Source of the DNA: an uncultured Ruminococcus sp.
GTDB lineage: Bacteria > Bacillota > Clostridia > Oscillospirales > Ruminococcaceae
Reading direction: 5' to 3'
DNA length: 34,870 nucleotides
NCBI GenBank assembly: GCA_947178575.1
Contig: CAMWYX010000019.1
Location: 1-34,870, forward strand
The position numbers and the translations under genes are program-made. The notes below the pieces were generated by a model. The model ran no database searches, was not told the DNA's origin, and worked only from the letters and a program-made list of their open reading frames with translations. This document shows positions 1-8,238 of the stretch, piece after piece (positions within the stretch are counted from its first letter, which is position 1; each line of letters starts with the position of its first letter).

Positions 1-1152
1 TTCAAGTACAGGTGCGGAAACAGACTGTACAGGTTTATAAGTACCATATTCCGTTTTTCCCGAATGTTCGGCAAGAATTTCATCAATTGACGGAAGTTCG
101 TCCATTTCTTTCGAGCCGGTCGGAGTTTTCATGTACTGCGGTTCGTCAAAAAGGCCGTCAGGCTGAACAGTCTCCGGAACAGATACCGTCTGCGAAATCT
201 CCGGCTGAACCGATTCGGAAACTTCTCCGCCGAAAAGCTGATTTGCAATAATATCCCATTCGCTGAGTTCCTCATCAGACTGTTCCGGAGCGGTATATTC
301 AACCGGTGCGGAAATACCTGATGCAGACGGTACGCTGTCGTTTTGACTGCCAATTCCGAACATTTTCATAATATCATCGGTTTCGGGCTCAGGGGCGGGA
401 GCGGATACAGGTCTGACAGGATTCTGCTGTATTGCTTCAAGCGCAGCAGAAATATCATCAATAACAGGAGGTTTTGCCGGCTCCGGTACAGGTTCTTCTT
501 TCGGCGGAGCAGATATTGCGAACTGAGCAAGAAAATCTTCTTCCGTCTGTTCCGGTTCAGGCTGATTATCATTCGGCTTCTGAATTGCAAACTGTGCAAG
601 AAAATCATCAACAGATTCATCTTCCTGAGCAGGCGTTTCCGGCTCGCTGTCAAAAAATTTCTGCGGTTCCGGGACAAACTGCCTCGACATATCGGGAGCA
701 GGTTCTTCCTCGGGTCTCTTTATTGCAAACTGTGCCAGGTCGTTATCAAGAGCAGGAGCTCCGTTCGGCTGATATGCCGGTTTTGGCGGTTCAGGTTCGG
801 GAATTGGCTCCGGTTCAGGTTCAGGCTGCCTGATATTCTGAGGAGAAGTTATTCTTGCTGTGGTGTTTCCCAGCGGAATTATTCCCTCGTCCTCAATTCC
901 TCTTTTTGCCCGAAGACGTTCTTCTTTGAGCATAGCCTTCATTTCTTTCGAGTCGGCTTTTATCATTTCCTTGGCGATTTTGGCTTTGCACTTTTCGCAG
1001 GTAATCTCGCCCATATTTTTCATCTGTCCGCTCCGGCGGTAACGTGTGACGTTATCCGGCTTTTGAAGATTTATTCCGCAGCCGGTTTTCTTATCGTTGA
1101 AAGTACCATGAACTTCGTCGTTGAATGTAGCTGTTATAAGTGTAACATTCAT
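1..1152 (-). CDS. Pro/Glu-rich protein with repeated LAQFAI motifs (partial, 3' end outside window)
   Basis: I do not recognise this family. The frame is open for 384 codons from an ATG at 1152 to the left edge, so the C-terminus lies outside the window. The start is supported by GGAG seven bases upstream and by a consensus promoter at 1267-1295. Residues 1-100 look like a small folded domain with a CxxC pair (C52, C55) followed by a charged helix (about 60-88), which could be a zinc-binding element. From about residue 105 the protein is low-complexity and rich in Pro, Glu and Gln. The short motif LAQFAI occurs three times (about 139-144, 185-190, 208-213), the last two preceded by an acidic stretch and Phe. 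There is no signal peptide or membrane segment, so it is probably cytoplasmic. The repeats look like short linear binding motifs in a disordered scaffold; that role is inference. Certain as a reading frame, unknown in function. Confidence 0.82.
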   Translation of the reverse strand, partial: MNVTLITATFNDEVHGTFNDKKTGCGINLQKPDNVTRYRRSGQMKNMGEITCEKCKAKIAKEMIKADSKEMKAMLKEERLRAKRGIEDEGIIPLGNTTARITSPQNIRQPEPEPEPIPEPEPPKPAYQPNGAPALDNDLAQFAIKRPEEEPAPDMSRQFVPEPQKFFDSEPETPAQEDESVDDFLAQFAIQKPNDNQPEPEQTEEDFLAQFAISAPPKEEPVPEPAKPPVIDDISAALEAIQQNPVRPVSAPAPEPETDDIMKMFGIGSQNDSVPSASGISAPVEYTAPEQSDEELSEWDIIANQLFGGEVSESVQPEISQTVSVPETVQPDGLFDEPQYMKTPTGSKEMDELPSIDEILAEHSGKTEYGTYKPVQSVSAPVLE

Positions 1153-1266
1153 AACAATCTCCAATCCGCAGATATACCTAACGCTTTTACGTTTATGTAA
1201 TTCTGCATTTTCCGCTTTACGGCAGCGGTCGCCGAAATATGAAAACAAAACGGTTCTATCCTAATA

Positions 1267-1295
1267 ATTATAACTCATTCTTTAAAAAAAATCAA
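1267..1295 (-). promoter_or_regulatory. Sigma-A-type promoter for the leftmost minus-strand gene
   Basis: Read on the minus strand, TTGATT (1290-1295) is followed by a 17-bp spacer and a perfect TATAAT (1267-1272). It lies about 115 bases upstream of the ATG at 1152 and points towards it. Confidence 0.7.
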
Positions 1296-1465
1296 CACTT
1301 TTTTGATAATTATGCTGTAAAATTATACGCAAAATAAAATTTTCGGCGAAAATAACAAATCGTTATTGATTTTTTTGTCCAAATCTTCTATTGATTCCGG
1401 AAAAATTTTCAGAATACATATAATAATATATCAATTTTTTTAATACCGAAAATTTTTAAAATCTA

Positions 1466-1494
1466 TTGCAATTGTTCCTAAGATGTAGTATAAT
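1466..1494 (+). promoter_or_regulatory. Sigma-A-type promoter for the glycosyltransferase gene
   Basis: TTGCAA (1466-1471), a 17-bp spacer and TATAAT (1489-1494), about 60 bases upstream of the ATG at 1557. It is divergent from the promoter at 1267-1295. The rest of the 1153-1556 gap is very AT-rich, and I see no gene in it. Confidence 0.75.
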
Positions 1495-1556
1495 TAGTAG
1501 TGTATTTCAATTGTTATCCGATGAACAAACAGAAAATCGGAGACTGGAGGTAAATT

Positions 1557-2528
1557 ATGAAACTCATTTCCGTAGTAGTTCCATGCTACAATGAGGAGGA
1601 AGTTCTGCCGATGTTCTATGACGAAATCATCAAGGTCACCGACAGTATGAAAAAAGAACACGACGATGTAGAATTTGAATTCCTCTTTATAAACGACGGC
1701 TCAAAAGACAGAACTCTCAAACTATTCCACGAACTCGCCGACAGAGACAAGCGTGTCAGATATATTTCGTTTTCACGCAACTTCGGCAAGGAAGCCGGTA
1801 TGTATGCCGGTCTTACCAACTGCCGTGGCGATTACGTCGTTGTCATGGACGCCGATTTACAGCACCCACCGGCATTTCTCCCACAGATGTATAACTATAT
1901 CTGCACCGGCGAATATGACTGCGCAACCACTCGCCGTGTAAGCCGTAAAGGTGAATCAAAAGTGCGTTCATGGTTCGCAAGACTTTTCTATAAAATAATG
2001 AATAAAATTTCGGATACCGAAATTGTGGACGGCGCTCAGGATTTCCGCTTCATGACAAGACAGATGGTCGATGCTATCCTCGATATGACAGAATATAACA
2101 GATTCTCCAAAGGTATTTTCAGCTGGGTAGGATTCAGAGTAAAATATATGCCATATGAAAACGTCGAACGCCCTGCCGGAACTTCTTCATGGTCGTTCTG
2201 GGGTCTCTTTAAATATTCCCTCGAAGGTATTATGGCTTTCTCTACATTCCCTCTCGCCGTTTCAATATTCCTCGGAATATTGAGCATTATTATCGCATTG
2301 ATACTCTTTATAGCCGGTATAATCGTGTCACTCGCAACAAATAAATCCGGCTCTGCATTGTATATATCCGCCTCTGTTTTCCTTTCAGGCGCACTTCAGC
2401 TCGGCTGTATGGGTATATTCGGACAATACCTCGGCAAAACTTACCGTGAAGTGAAAAAACGTCCGATATATATCGCCGGCGAAACAGATGAGGATTACCG
2501 CCGTAAAAAATCAGGTGAAAACCGTTGA
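1557..2528 (+). CDS. Family 2 glycosyltransferase, polyprenyl-phosphate type (GtrB/DPM1-like), membrane
   Basis: It probably transfers a sugar from a nucleotide donor to undecaprenyl phosphate at the inner face of the membrane, as GtrB/CsbB/YkcC-type enzymes do. The GT-A domain covers residues 1-225: a start-like VVPCYNEE (7-14), INDGSKD (45-51), and the metal-binding DADLQHPP (98-105). QDFRFM (161-166) and RFSKGIFSW (182-190) match this family. Two C-terminal hydrophobic spans lie at about 231-260 and 266-289, followed by a basic tail. The length of 323 aa is normal. GGAGG sits seven bases before the ATG, with its own promoter upstream. It overlaps the next gene by four bases, so the two are probably co-transcribed. 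The sugar and final acceptor cannot be read from the sequence. Confidence 0.9.
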   Translation: MKLISVVVPCYNEEEVLPMFYDEIIKVTDSMKKEHDDVEFEFLFINDGSKDRTLKLFHELADRDKRVRYISFSRNFGKEAGMYAGLTNCRGDYVVVMDADLQHPPAFLPQMYNYICTGEYDCATTRRVSRKGESKVRSWFARLFYKIMNKISDTEIVDGAQDFRFMTRQMVDAILDMTEYNRFSKGIFSWVGFRVKYMPYENVERPAGTSSWSFWGLFKYSLEGIMAFSTFPLAVSIFLGILSIIIALILFIAGIIVSLATNKSGSALYISASVFLSGALQLGCMGIFGQYLGKTYREVKKRPIYIAGETDEDYRRKKSGENR

Positions 2529-3592
2529 ACAAACGGACGAGGCTTGTAGTATCACTTCTTTTTATCGTTCTTATTGCCCTTTCCGTCGCAATCACTCAGT
2601 TTTATGTGAATGTTCCGGAAAATCAGCAGAAAAATAACGAACAAAATGAAATCGCCAATATCATTTCTACAAATGATTCGGGAATTTCCGTTTTCAGCGA
2701 CAACTCCGGCAACCTCGGACTTTCGGAATCCGGCAGAGTAACCGCCGCTGCCGAATGGGCCGAACTCTCATTCGCCGGAGACAGTTTCTGCATCGCCTCA
2801 AAAAAAATCCGTGGAAATATGCTCTACGGCTGTATCGACTATGAGGGAAATGTCGTAGTTCCGCTTATATACAGCGAAATCAACAACATAGTATCGGATA
2901 AGTATTCCCTGTATACCGCTGTGTCGGCATCGGACGGAAAATGCGTTGTATATAACGAAAATTTTATCCCTGTATTCCGGAACGTGTGGGACAGCTACGA
3001 AGTTTCGGACGGAGATTTTATCTTCAGTGATACACACGGCAGATATGTATATTCCGTGTATTCCGACGGTCTTATGTTCAAACGTGCCGATGTCAACGGA
3101 AATATCCTCGGAAAAAATTACGAACTGAGTATAATAAGCCGTGTCCTGCTTTCAAAACTTACTCCCTCTATGATTGAAACAATGCTCGGCAATGCCGAAA
3201 AATATATGGATTACGCACTGACAGGCAATGAGGAAAATATTAAAGATATAACCGAAAATAATATACGGGATTTTAAAAAGCTCTTCCCCGATTCGGAATC
3301 CGTATCCTCAAAACAACTGAAATCAGTTCCGGAAATACATATATATTCCATAAAATCACGAAACGATATGCCTTGCTATGAAGTAGCTGTAACAGCTGAA
3401 ATAGATATAGGCTATGCCGACCGTTCCGGTGCAAACCATACATACAACGGCATATATCGAAGTGCCATTCAGTTCTGCGGAAACTCCGAAAGTACACTTA
3501 AAGTTCTTTCGGGTAAATTCGACGACGGCGATGAATTTGTTATCCCCGAAACTGAATCGTATTATGGTGACGGACAAGTTTTTATGTGGTAA
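2525..3592 (+). CDS. Membrane-anchored protein with WG/KWG-like repeats, function unknown
   Basis: 355 aa. It starts at a TTG that overlaps the TGA of the glycosyltransferase gene, with AGGTG a few bases upstream. Basic residues (2-6) and one hydrophobic segment (about 8-26) make a signal anchor, so most of the protein should be outside the membrane. At about 98-120 there is a segment of the form YGCIDYEGNVVVPLIY. This is the pattern of WG-type repeats, in which an aromatic-Gly-x-Ile/Val-Asp-x-x-Gly unit precedes a strand. The C-terminal half has no motif I recognise. Coupling to a polyprenyl glycosyltransferase suggests a cell-envelope role, which is inference. WG repeats are widespread and do not by themselves tell the function. 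Confidence 0.75.
   Translation: MNKRTRLVVSLLFIVLIALSVAITQFYVNVPENQQKNNEQNEIANIISTNDSGISVFSDNSGNLGLSESGRVTAAAEWAELSFAGDSFCIASKKIRGNMLYGCIDYEGNVVVPLIYSEINNIVSDKYSLYTAVSASDGKCVVYNENFIPVFRNVWDSYEVSDGDFIFSDTHGRYVYSVYSDGLMFKRADVNGNILGKNYELSIISRVLLSKLTPSMIETMLGNAEKYMDYALTGNEENIKDITENNIRDFKKLFPDSESVSSKQLKSVPEIHIYSIKSRNDMPCYEVAVTAEIDIGYADRSGANHTYNGIYRSAIQFCGNSESTLKVLSGKFDDGDEFVIPETESYYGDGQVFMW
3537..3565 (+). promoter_or_regulatory. Possible promoter for purE, inside the upstream gene end
   Basis: TTGTTA (3537-3542), a 17-bp spacer and TATTAT (3560-3565), about 90 bases before the purE ATG. Both boxes are imperfect and lie in coding sequence. I found no purine riboswitch or clear PurR box in the 62-base gap before purE. 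Confidence 0.28.
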
Positions 3593-3654
3593 CAACAACA
3601 GTTATCAGACTATAAATATCAATAATATGCAAACTGTAAAAGGAGTGATTTTTT

Positions 3655-4155
3655 ATGTCAAAAAAAGTTGCAGTAATTATGGGAAGCAACAGCGATTTCC
3701 CTGTAGTAAAATCTGCTCTTACAGAACTTAAAAAATACGGCGTTGAGTTTGAATGCCGTGTCATGAGCGCACACCGTACCCCCACCGATGCCGCAGATTT
3801 CGCATCATCGGCAAAAAATAACGGTTTCGGCGTTATTATCTGTGCTGCCGGTATGGCTGCTCATCTCGCCGGTGTCATTGCCGGTCATACTACTCTGCCG
3901 GTTATCGGTATTCCTATGAAATCAAAGGCTCTTGAGGGTATGGACGCTCTCCTTGCAACCGTTATGATGCCCCCCGGTGTTCCTGTGGCAACGGTCGGAA
4001 TCGACGGCGCAAAAAATGCCGCTGTCCTCGCCGTTCAGATGCTTGCAGTATCAGATGATGAACTCGCCAAGAAACTCGCTGACGAAAAAAATAAAATGGC
4101 TGAAGGTGTCCGTCAGAAAGATATTGAACTTCAGGAGGAAATCAAAAATGTTTGA
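3655..4155 (+). CDS. purE: N5-carboxyaminoimidazole ribonucleotide mutase PurE
   Basis: It makes CAIR in the sixth stage of purine synthesis; the class I enzyme rearranges N5-CAIR made by PurK. The family signature is complete: GSNSD (10-14) at the phosphate site, SAHRTP (38-43), the AAGMAAHLAGV segment, and the MPPGVPVATV stretch typical of class I bacterial enzymes. 166 aa is the usual length. AAGGAGTG precedes the ATG at a good distance. It is the first gene of the purine cluster, and its last eight bases overlap the next small gene. No purK is in the window, so either PurK is elsewhere or this enzyme uses CO2 directly as class II does; by eye it looks more like class I. Confidence 0.96.
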   Translation: MSKKVAVIMGSNSDFPVVKSALTELKKYGVEFECRVMSAHRTPTDAADFASSAKNNGFGVIICAAGMAAHLAGVIAGHTTLPVIGIPMKSKALEGMDALLATVMMPPGVPVATVGIDGAKNAAVLAVQMLAVSDDELAKKLADEKNKMAEGVRQKDIELQEEIKNV

Positions 4156-4345
4156 GAAAAAAGAAAAGAAATCTAAACGCTTTGTCGTCAAGGAAGAACA
4201 ACTGCTCGGCATGGGTGCTGTACAGATTATCGTTGACACAGTTACAGGTGTCAACTATATGAATACTGTCGGCAGTGGTACATCAGGACTTACTCCGCTC
4301 CTCGACAGCAACGGAAATGTTGTCGTTGACGAAATAGAAAAATAA
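4148..4345 (+). CDS. Small DUF6440-like protein
   Basis: 65 aa. The ATG at 4148 overlaps the purE stop by eight bases, and GGAGGA sits eight bases upstream, so this internal ATG is preferred over longer frames. It has a lysine-rich N-terminus, then a compact domain with [11 protein letters not shown] and [13 protein letters not shown]. That pattern, a strand followed by D-x-x-TGVNY and a GLTPLLD-x-x-G hairpin, is what I associate with the DUF6440 family. No function is established that I know of. It is translationally coupled to purE and lies between purE and purC. It has no signal peptide or membrane span. Confidence 0.8.
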   Translation: MFEKKEKKSKRFVVKEEQLLGMGAVQIIVDTVTGVNYMNTVGSGTSGLTPLLDSNGNVVVDEIEK

Positions 4346-4358
4346 AACCGCTTTACCT

Positions 4359-4376
4359 GTTCACAATGATGTGAAC
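4359..4376. repeat. Short perfect palindrome before purC
   Basis: Two 7-bp arms (GTTCACA and TGTGAAC) flank a 4-base loop, 13 bases after the DUF6440-like stop and about 40 bases before the purC ATG. There is no T-run after it, so it is a poor terminator. It could be an operator or a weak mRNA hairpin. Confidence 0.4.
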
Positions 4377-4415
4377 TTGTATATATTTCATATGATTCTC
4401 AGGAGGAATTTAAAA

Positions 4416-5135
4416 ATGGAAAATATTGTTAAACTCGAACAGCTCTACGAGGGCAAGGCTAAAAAAGTCTATGCCACAAATGACCCCAATCTCGTTATCG
4501 TTGACTACAAAGACGATGCAACTGCTTTCAACGGCGAAAAGAAAGGCACTATCTCAGGCAAGGGCGTTATCAATAACCAGATGACTAACTATATGTTCAA
4601 GATGCTCGAAAAAGAGGGCGTTCCTACTCATCTTGTTGAGGAAATAAGCGAGCGTGAAACTATTGTTAAAAAGGTTTCTATTGTTCCTCTTGAGGTTATT
4701 ATCAGAAACGTTGCCGCAGGCAGTTTCTCAAAAAGAATGGGCGTTGAGGAAGGTACTAAGCTCCTTACTCCTATTCTTGAATTCAGCTACAAAAACGACG
4801 ACCTTGGCGACCCGTTCATAAATGATTACTATGCTCTCGCTCTCGGTCTCGCTACAAAAGAAGAAATCGATACAATCGCCAAATACGCTTTCAAAGTAAA
4901 TGAGTTCATGGTCAATTTCTTCAAGGGTCTTAATATCGACCTTATTGACTTCAAGATTGAATTTGGCAGAACCGCTGAAGGTACTATAATTCTTGCTGAT
5001 GAAATCTCCCCCGATACCTGCCGTTTCTGGGATTCCACAACTCATGAAAAACTCGATAAAGACCGCTTCCGCCGTGATATGGGCGGTGTCGAAGAAGCCT
5101 ATCAGGAAATCATGAAAAGACTCAGAGGTGAATAA
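4416..5135 (+). CDS. purC: SAICAR synthetase PurC
   Basis: It joins CAIR and aspartate using ATP to give SAICAR. The start at 4416 is chosen because AGGAGG lies just upstream and the protein then begins in the family manner, with [10 protein letters not shown] at about 8-17. Upstream in-frame codons back to 4371 are noncoding in character. Visible family motifs are [31 protein letters not shown] and [12 protein letters not shown]. The length of 239 aa is typical of the compact bacterial enzyme. The stop is followed after three bases by the purF ATG, so the two are in one operon. Confidence 0.96.
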   Translation: MENIVKLEQLYEGKAKKVYATNDPNLVIVDYKDDATAFNGEKKGTISGKGVINNQMTNYMFKMLEKEGVPTHLVEEISERETIVKKVSIVPLEVIIRNVAAGSFSKRMGVEEGTKLLTPILEFSYKNDDLGDPFINDYYALALGLATKEEIDTIAKYAFKVNEFMVNFFKGLNIDLIDFKIEFGRTAEGTIILADEISPDTCRFWDSTTHEKLDKDRFRRDMGGVEEAYQEIMKRLRGE

Positions 5136-5138
5136 TTA

Positions 5139-6563
5139 ATGGGCGGTTTTTTCGGTGCAGCCACTAAAAATGACTGCATTACAGATGTATTTTTCGGTAC
5201 GGATTACCACTCCCATCTCGGTACAAGACGTGGCGGTATGACCGCTTATAACGATGAAAAAGGTTTCCAGAGAAGTATTCACAGTATTGAAAATTCTCCG
5301 TTCAGAACAAAGTTCGAGGACGATGTCGTCAATATGCGTGGAGATCTTTGCATCGGCTGTATCAGCGATACCGACCCCCAGCCTATTATGGTTCGCTCAA
5401 AACTCGGACTGTATGCTATCTGCTCTGTGGGTATTATCCGCAATTCGGAAGCTCTCGTTGATGAACTTCTCCAGAACGGCTGTGCAAATTTTGAAACCAT
5501 GAGCAGCGGAGGTATAAATTCCGGCGACCTTATCGGTGCACTTATCGCTCAGAAAGATAATTTCGTTGACGGTATCCGCTACGCACAAAGCAAAATCGAA
5601 GGTACAATGTCTCTTATCATACTCACAAAAGACAGCATCATCGCTGCACGTGATAAGTTCGGTAGACTTCCTATAGTTATAGGAAAAAGATGGGACGGAT
5701 TCTGTCTTTCGTCTGAATCTTTCGCTTTCCAGAAAATGGGATTCGATACTTACAAGGAACTGACCGCCGGTGAAATAGTCAGAATTACCAGTTCCGGCGT
5801 TGATGTTCTCGCAGACGGCGACCCCTCACAGATGAAAATCTGTACTTTCCTCTGGACTTATTACGGCTATCCCACTGCCTGCTATGAGGGCATTAACGTT
5901 GAAGTCATGCGTACACGTAACGGCGAAATCATGGCCGAAAATGATATGAAATCCGGTAAACTCCCCGATGTCGATTACGTCTGCGGTGTCCCCGATTCCG
6001 GTACTCCGCACGCTATCGGATATGCAAATAAAAGCGGTATTCCGTTTGCACGTCCTTTTATAAAATATACACCGACATGGCCTCGCAGCTTTATGCCTAC
6101 AAATCAGAGTATGCGAAACAAAGTCGCTAAAATGAAGCTCATTCCGGTTCACGAACTTATCGAGGGTAAAAAATTGCTCTTCGTTGATGACAGTATCGTT
6201 CGTGGTACTCAGATGCGGGAAACCGTTGAGTTCCTGTACGCTAACGGTGCAAAGGAAGTCCATATGCGTTCCGCCTGCCCTCCTATAATGTACGGCTGTA
6301 AATATCTTAACTTCTCACGCAGTCATTCCGAACTCGAACTCATCGCTCGTCAGATTATCGATGAATTCGAGGGCAAAGAAGGTGTGAAATATCTCGCCGA
6401 ATACAGCGATTCCGGCACAGAAAGAGGAAAAAAACTCCGTGACGAAATATGCCGCAGACTGAAACTTACTTCCCTTGAATTCCAGTCCCTCCCCGGAAAA
6501 GTAAAGGCTGTCGGTCTGCCGGAATGTAATCTCTGTACTTACTGCTGGAGCGGTCGGGAATAA
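5139..6563 (+). CDS. purF: Amidophosphoribosyltransferase-like PurF lacking the glutaminase cysteine
   Basis: PurF makes 5-phosphoribosylamine from PRPP and glutamine, the first committed purine step. The phosphoribosyltransferase half is intact: the PRPP loop VDDSIVRGT is at 349-357. The N-terminal half is an Ntn-type glutaminase fold but begins MGGFFGA, where active enzymes have Cys-Gly-x-Phe-Gly after Met or a propeptide. Aligning the following FFGTDYHSHLGTRRGG to the usual YYGLHSLQHRGQEG block puts Gly2 on the catalytic Cys. The usual Arg-Tyr-Ser-Thr and His-Asn-Gly segments are also not recognisable (CIGCISDTDPQ at 71-81, CSVG at 95-98). Cysteines near the C-terminus (463, 466, 469) and upstream could hold the Fe-S cluster of the B. 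subtilis-type enzyme. GAGGTG precedes the ATG. It may use free ammonia or a partner glutaminase; that is inference. Confidence 0.88.
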   Translation: MGGFFGAATKNDCITDVFFGTDYHSHLGTRRGGMTAYNDEKGFQRSIHSIENSPFRTKFEDDVVNMRGDLCIGCISDTDPQPIMVRSKLGLYAICSVGIIRNSEALVDELLQNGCANFETMSSGGINSGDLIGALIAQKDNFVDGIRYAQSKIEGTMSLIILTKDSIIAARDKFGRLPIVIGKRWDGFCLSSESFAFQKMGFDTYKELTAGEIVRITSSGVDVLADGDPSQMKICTFLWTYYGYPTACYEGINVEVMRTRNGEIMAENDMKSGKLPDVDYVCGVPDSGTPHAIGYANKSGIPFARPFIKYTPTWPRSFMPTNQSMRNKVAKMKLIPVHELIEGKKLLFVDDSIVRGTQMRETVEFLYANGAKEVHMRSACPPIMYGCKYLNFSRSHSELELIARQIIDEFEGKEGVKYLAEYSDSGTERGKKLRDEICRRLKLTSLEFQSLPGKVKAVGLPECNLCTYCWSGRE

Positions 6564-6619
6564 AATCTATTCACACTCTCCATATCAAATTAAAATAATT
6601 AATAAGGGGTAAAATTGCT

Positions 6620-7657
6620 ATGAATAACAGTTTTTCCGAAAGCTATAAAAAAGCCGGCGTTGATGTTACTGCCGGTTACAAATCAGTAGAACTTATGAAA
6701 AAACATATCGCCAAAACCATGACTGCCGGCTGTATTTCCGGAATCGGCGGTTTCGGCGGTCTCTTTGAACTCGATATGACAGGTATTTCCAAGCCTGTCC
6801 TTGTTTCAGGTACTGACGGCGTGGGTACTAAAATCAAAATCGCTTTTATTATGGACAAGCATGATACCGTCGGTATCGACTGTGTTGCAATGTGCGTCAA
6901 TGATATTATATGCTGTGGTGCTAAACCTCAGTTCTTCCTCGATTATATCGCCTGCGGAAAAAATATTCCGGAAAAAATAGCCGAAATAGTTTCCGGTGTG
7001 GCAGAGGGCTGTGTTCAGGCTGAATGCGCTCTCATCGGCGGAGAAACCGCAGAACACCCCGGTCTTATGCCCGAAGATGAATACGACCTTGCCGGTTTTT
7101 CCGTTGGCGTTGTCGATAAGGATAAGATTCTTAAACCCGATACCCAGAAAGCAGGCGACGTATTAATCGCTATAAAATCAAGCGGTGTGCATTCAAACGG
7201 CTTTTCTCTCGTCAGACGGGTTTTCGATGTGAATGAACAGAAATTATCCATGTACTTCAATGACCTCGGCGCAACTCTCGGCGAAACTCTCCTCACGCCT
7301 ACAAGAATATATGTCAAAGCTGTTATGAATCTCATCAATACCGTTAACGTGAAATCTATATCACATATCACCGGCGGTGGTTTCTATGAGAATATACCTC
7401 GTTCTCTCCCTGCAAATCTTTCCGCTAAAATCGAACGCAATGCCGTTCAGGTTCTTCCCATTTTCGACCTCATCGCAAGAAGCGGAAATATTCCGGAACG
7501 TGATATGTTCAATACTTTCAATATGGGTGTAGGTATGGTTGTATGCGTCGATAAAAATGATGCTGACAATGCTGTCGCTTCTCTGAAAGCTTCCGGCGAA
7601 GATGCCTATATTCTCGGCGAACTCGTTGAATCCGAAGACGGTGTGATTATTTGCTGA
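6620..7657 (+). CDS. purM: Phosphoribosylformylglycinamidine cyclo-ligase (AIR synthetase) PurM
   Basis: It closes the imidazole ring: FGAM plus ATP gives AIR. The 345-aa protein begins with the family pattern [13 protein letters not shown] (8-20) and contains [50 protein letters not shown] and a [13 protein letters not shown] segment. Length and domain order are normal for a stand-alone PurM. The 56-base gap after purF holds no clear promoter, and GGGG lies before the ATG. The 3' end overlaps the next gene, which starts from a TTG, by seven bases. purL, whose product supplies the substrate, is not in this window. Confidence 0.96.
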   Translation: MNNSFSESYKKAGVDVTAGYKSVELMKKHIAKTMTAGCISGIGGFGGLFELDMTGISKPVLVSGTDGVGTKIKIAFIMDKHDTVGIDCVAMCVNDIICCGAKPQFFLDYIACGKNIPEKIAEIVSGVAEGCVQAECALIGGETAEHPGLMPEDEYDLAGFSVGVVDKDKILKPDTQKAGDVLIAIKSSGVHSNGFSLVRRVFDVNEQKLSMYFNDLGATLGETLLTPTRIYVKAVMNLINTVNVKSISHITGGGFYENIPRSLPANLSAKIERNAVQVLPIFDLIARSGNIPERDMFNTFNMGVGMVVCVDKNDADNAVASLKASGEDAYILGELVESEDGVIIC

Positions 7658-8121
7658 ACATACTCAATATATCAGGCGGAATTATAATACTGCTTGGTAT
7701 ACTGCTTGTTGCTGTCGGCATTCGTCAGGGCAGAAAACGTATTTCAGATGAAGAAAATTTCATTCCGGCAGAGGCTGAAATTATTGATATGCAATCCAGA
7801 ATTGCAATAGTAACTGTAAATCATATTCCGATTATAGCCAGAGAATACAGACCGGTAATCCGTTTTACAACCTATGAAGGAATTGAAATCCGTGCTGTCA
7901 TGCCGTATTCATTGAAAATTTCTGACGAGTGCAGAGAGCTTTTTCAGATGTATGAATCTCATACGGCTGTAACTATAAGATATAATCCGAAAAAACCGGA
8001 CGAAATTTACTATCACTCGAAAAAAAGTTTCCGTATAAGGGAAGTTGTGTATAAAATTTGTGCGGCGGCTGTACTGATATTTCTCGGTTTATTTATGATT
8101 TGGGGCAGTACGCTTGTATAA
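7651..8121 (+). CDS. DUF3592-like membrane protein (first of two)
   Basis: 156 aa starting from TTG inside the purM stop region; the ribosome binding site is weak, so it may rely on translational coupling. There is an N-terminal hydrophobic segment (about 7-23) and a C-terminal one (about 132-152). Between them is a soluble beta-rich region with [17 protein letters not shown] and [16 protein letters not shown] strand with Pro-Val-Ile/Val-x-Phe/Tyr-x-Thr followed by a Tyr-Asn/Asp-Pro-x-x-Pro turn, between two membrane spans, is the DUF3592 layout. Function is unknown. It shares this plan with the gene at 8239 but not close sequence. Confidence 0.75.
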   Translation: MLNILNISGGIIILLGILLVAVGIRQGRKRISDEENFIPAEAEIIDMQSRIAIVTVNHIPIIAREYRPVIRFTTYEGIEIRAVMPYSLKISDECRELFQMYESHTAVTIRYNPKKPDEIYYHSKKSFRIREVVYKICAAAVLIFLGLFMIWGSTLV

Positions 8122-8148
8122 TTGGTCGAGGTTATTGAACAGATTTAA

Positions 8149-8195
8149 CAGACCTCCTTGGAAACCGATACTTCGGAAATTTCCGAGGAGGTCTG
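8149..8195 (+). repeat. Long stem-loop between the two DUF3592-like genes
   Basis: Arms 8149-8164 and 8180-8195 pair at 15 of 16 positions (the remaining pair is T:G). The loop contains a further 4-bp stem (CCGA / TCGG around TACT). The left arm carries CCTCC and the right arm GAGGAGG, so it buries a Shine-Dalgarno-like sequence. No T-run follows, so it is not a classical terminator. It may be an mRNA processing or stability element. Confidence 0.6.
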
Positions 8196-8238
8196 ATATA
8201 ATAAGTTTCCAGCATTAAAAAACAGTTCAGGAGAAAAA

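Noticed and set aside
343-1200. Long plus-strand open frame, Arg/Phe-rich
   Set aside because: It is the opposite strand of the minus-strand gene at 1-1152, which has promoter, ribosome binding site and protein-like composition; the plus frame is a low-complexity shadow.
1351-1376. AT-rich hairpin followed by T-run in the left gap
   Set aside because: The stem is only 6 bp of A/T-rich pairs, and no plus-strand gene ends before it.
3592-3655. Purine riboswitch before purE
   Set aside because: The gap is only 62 bases and shows no three-stem layout or conserved core.
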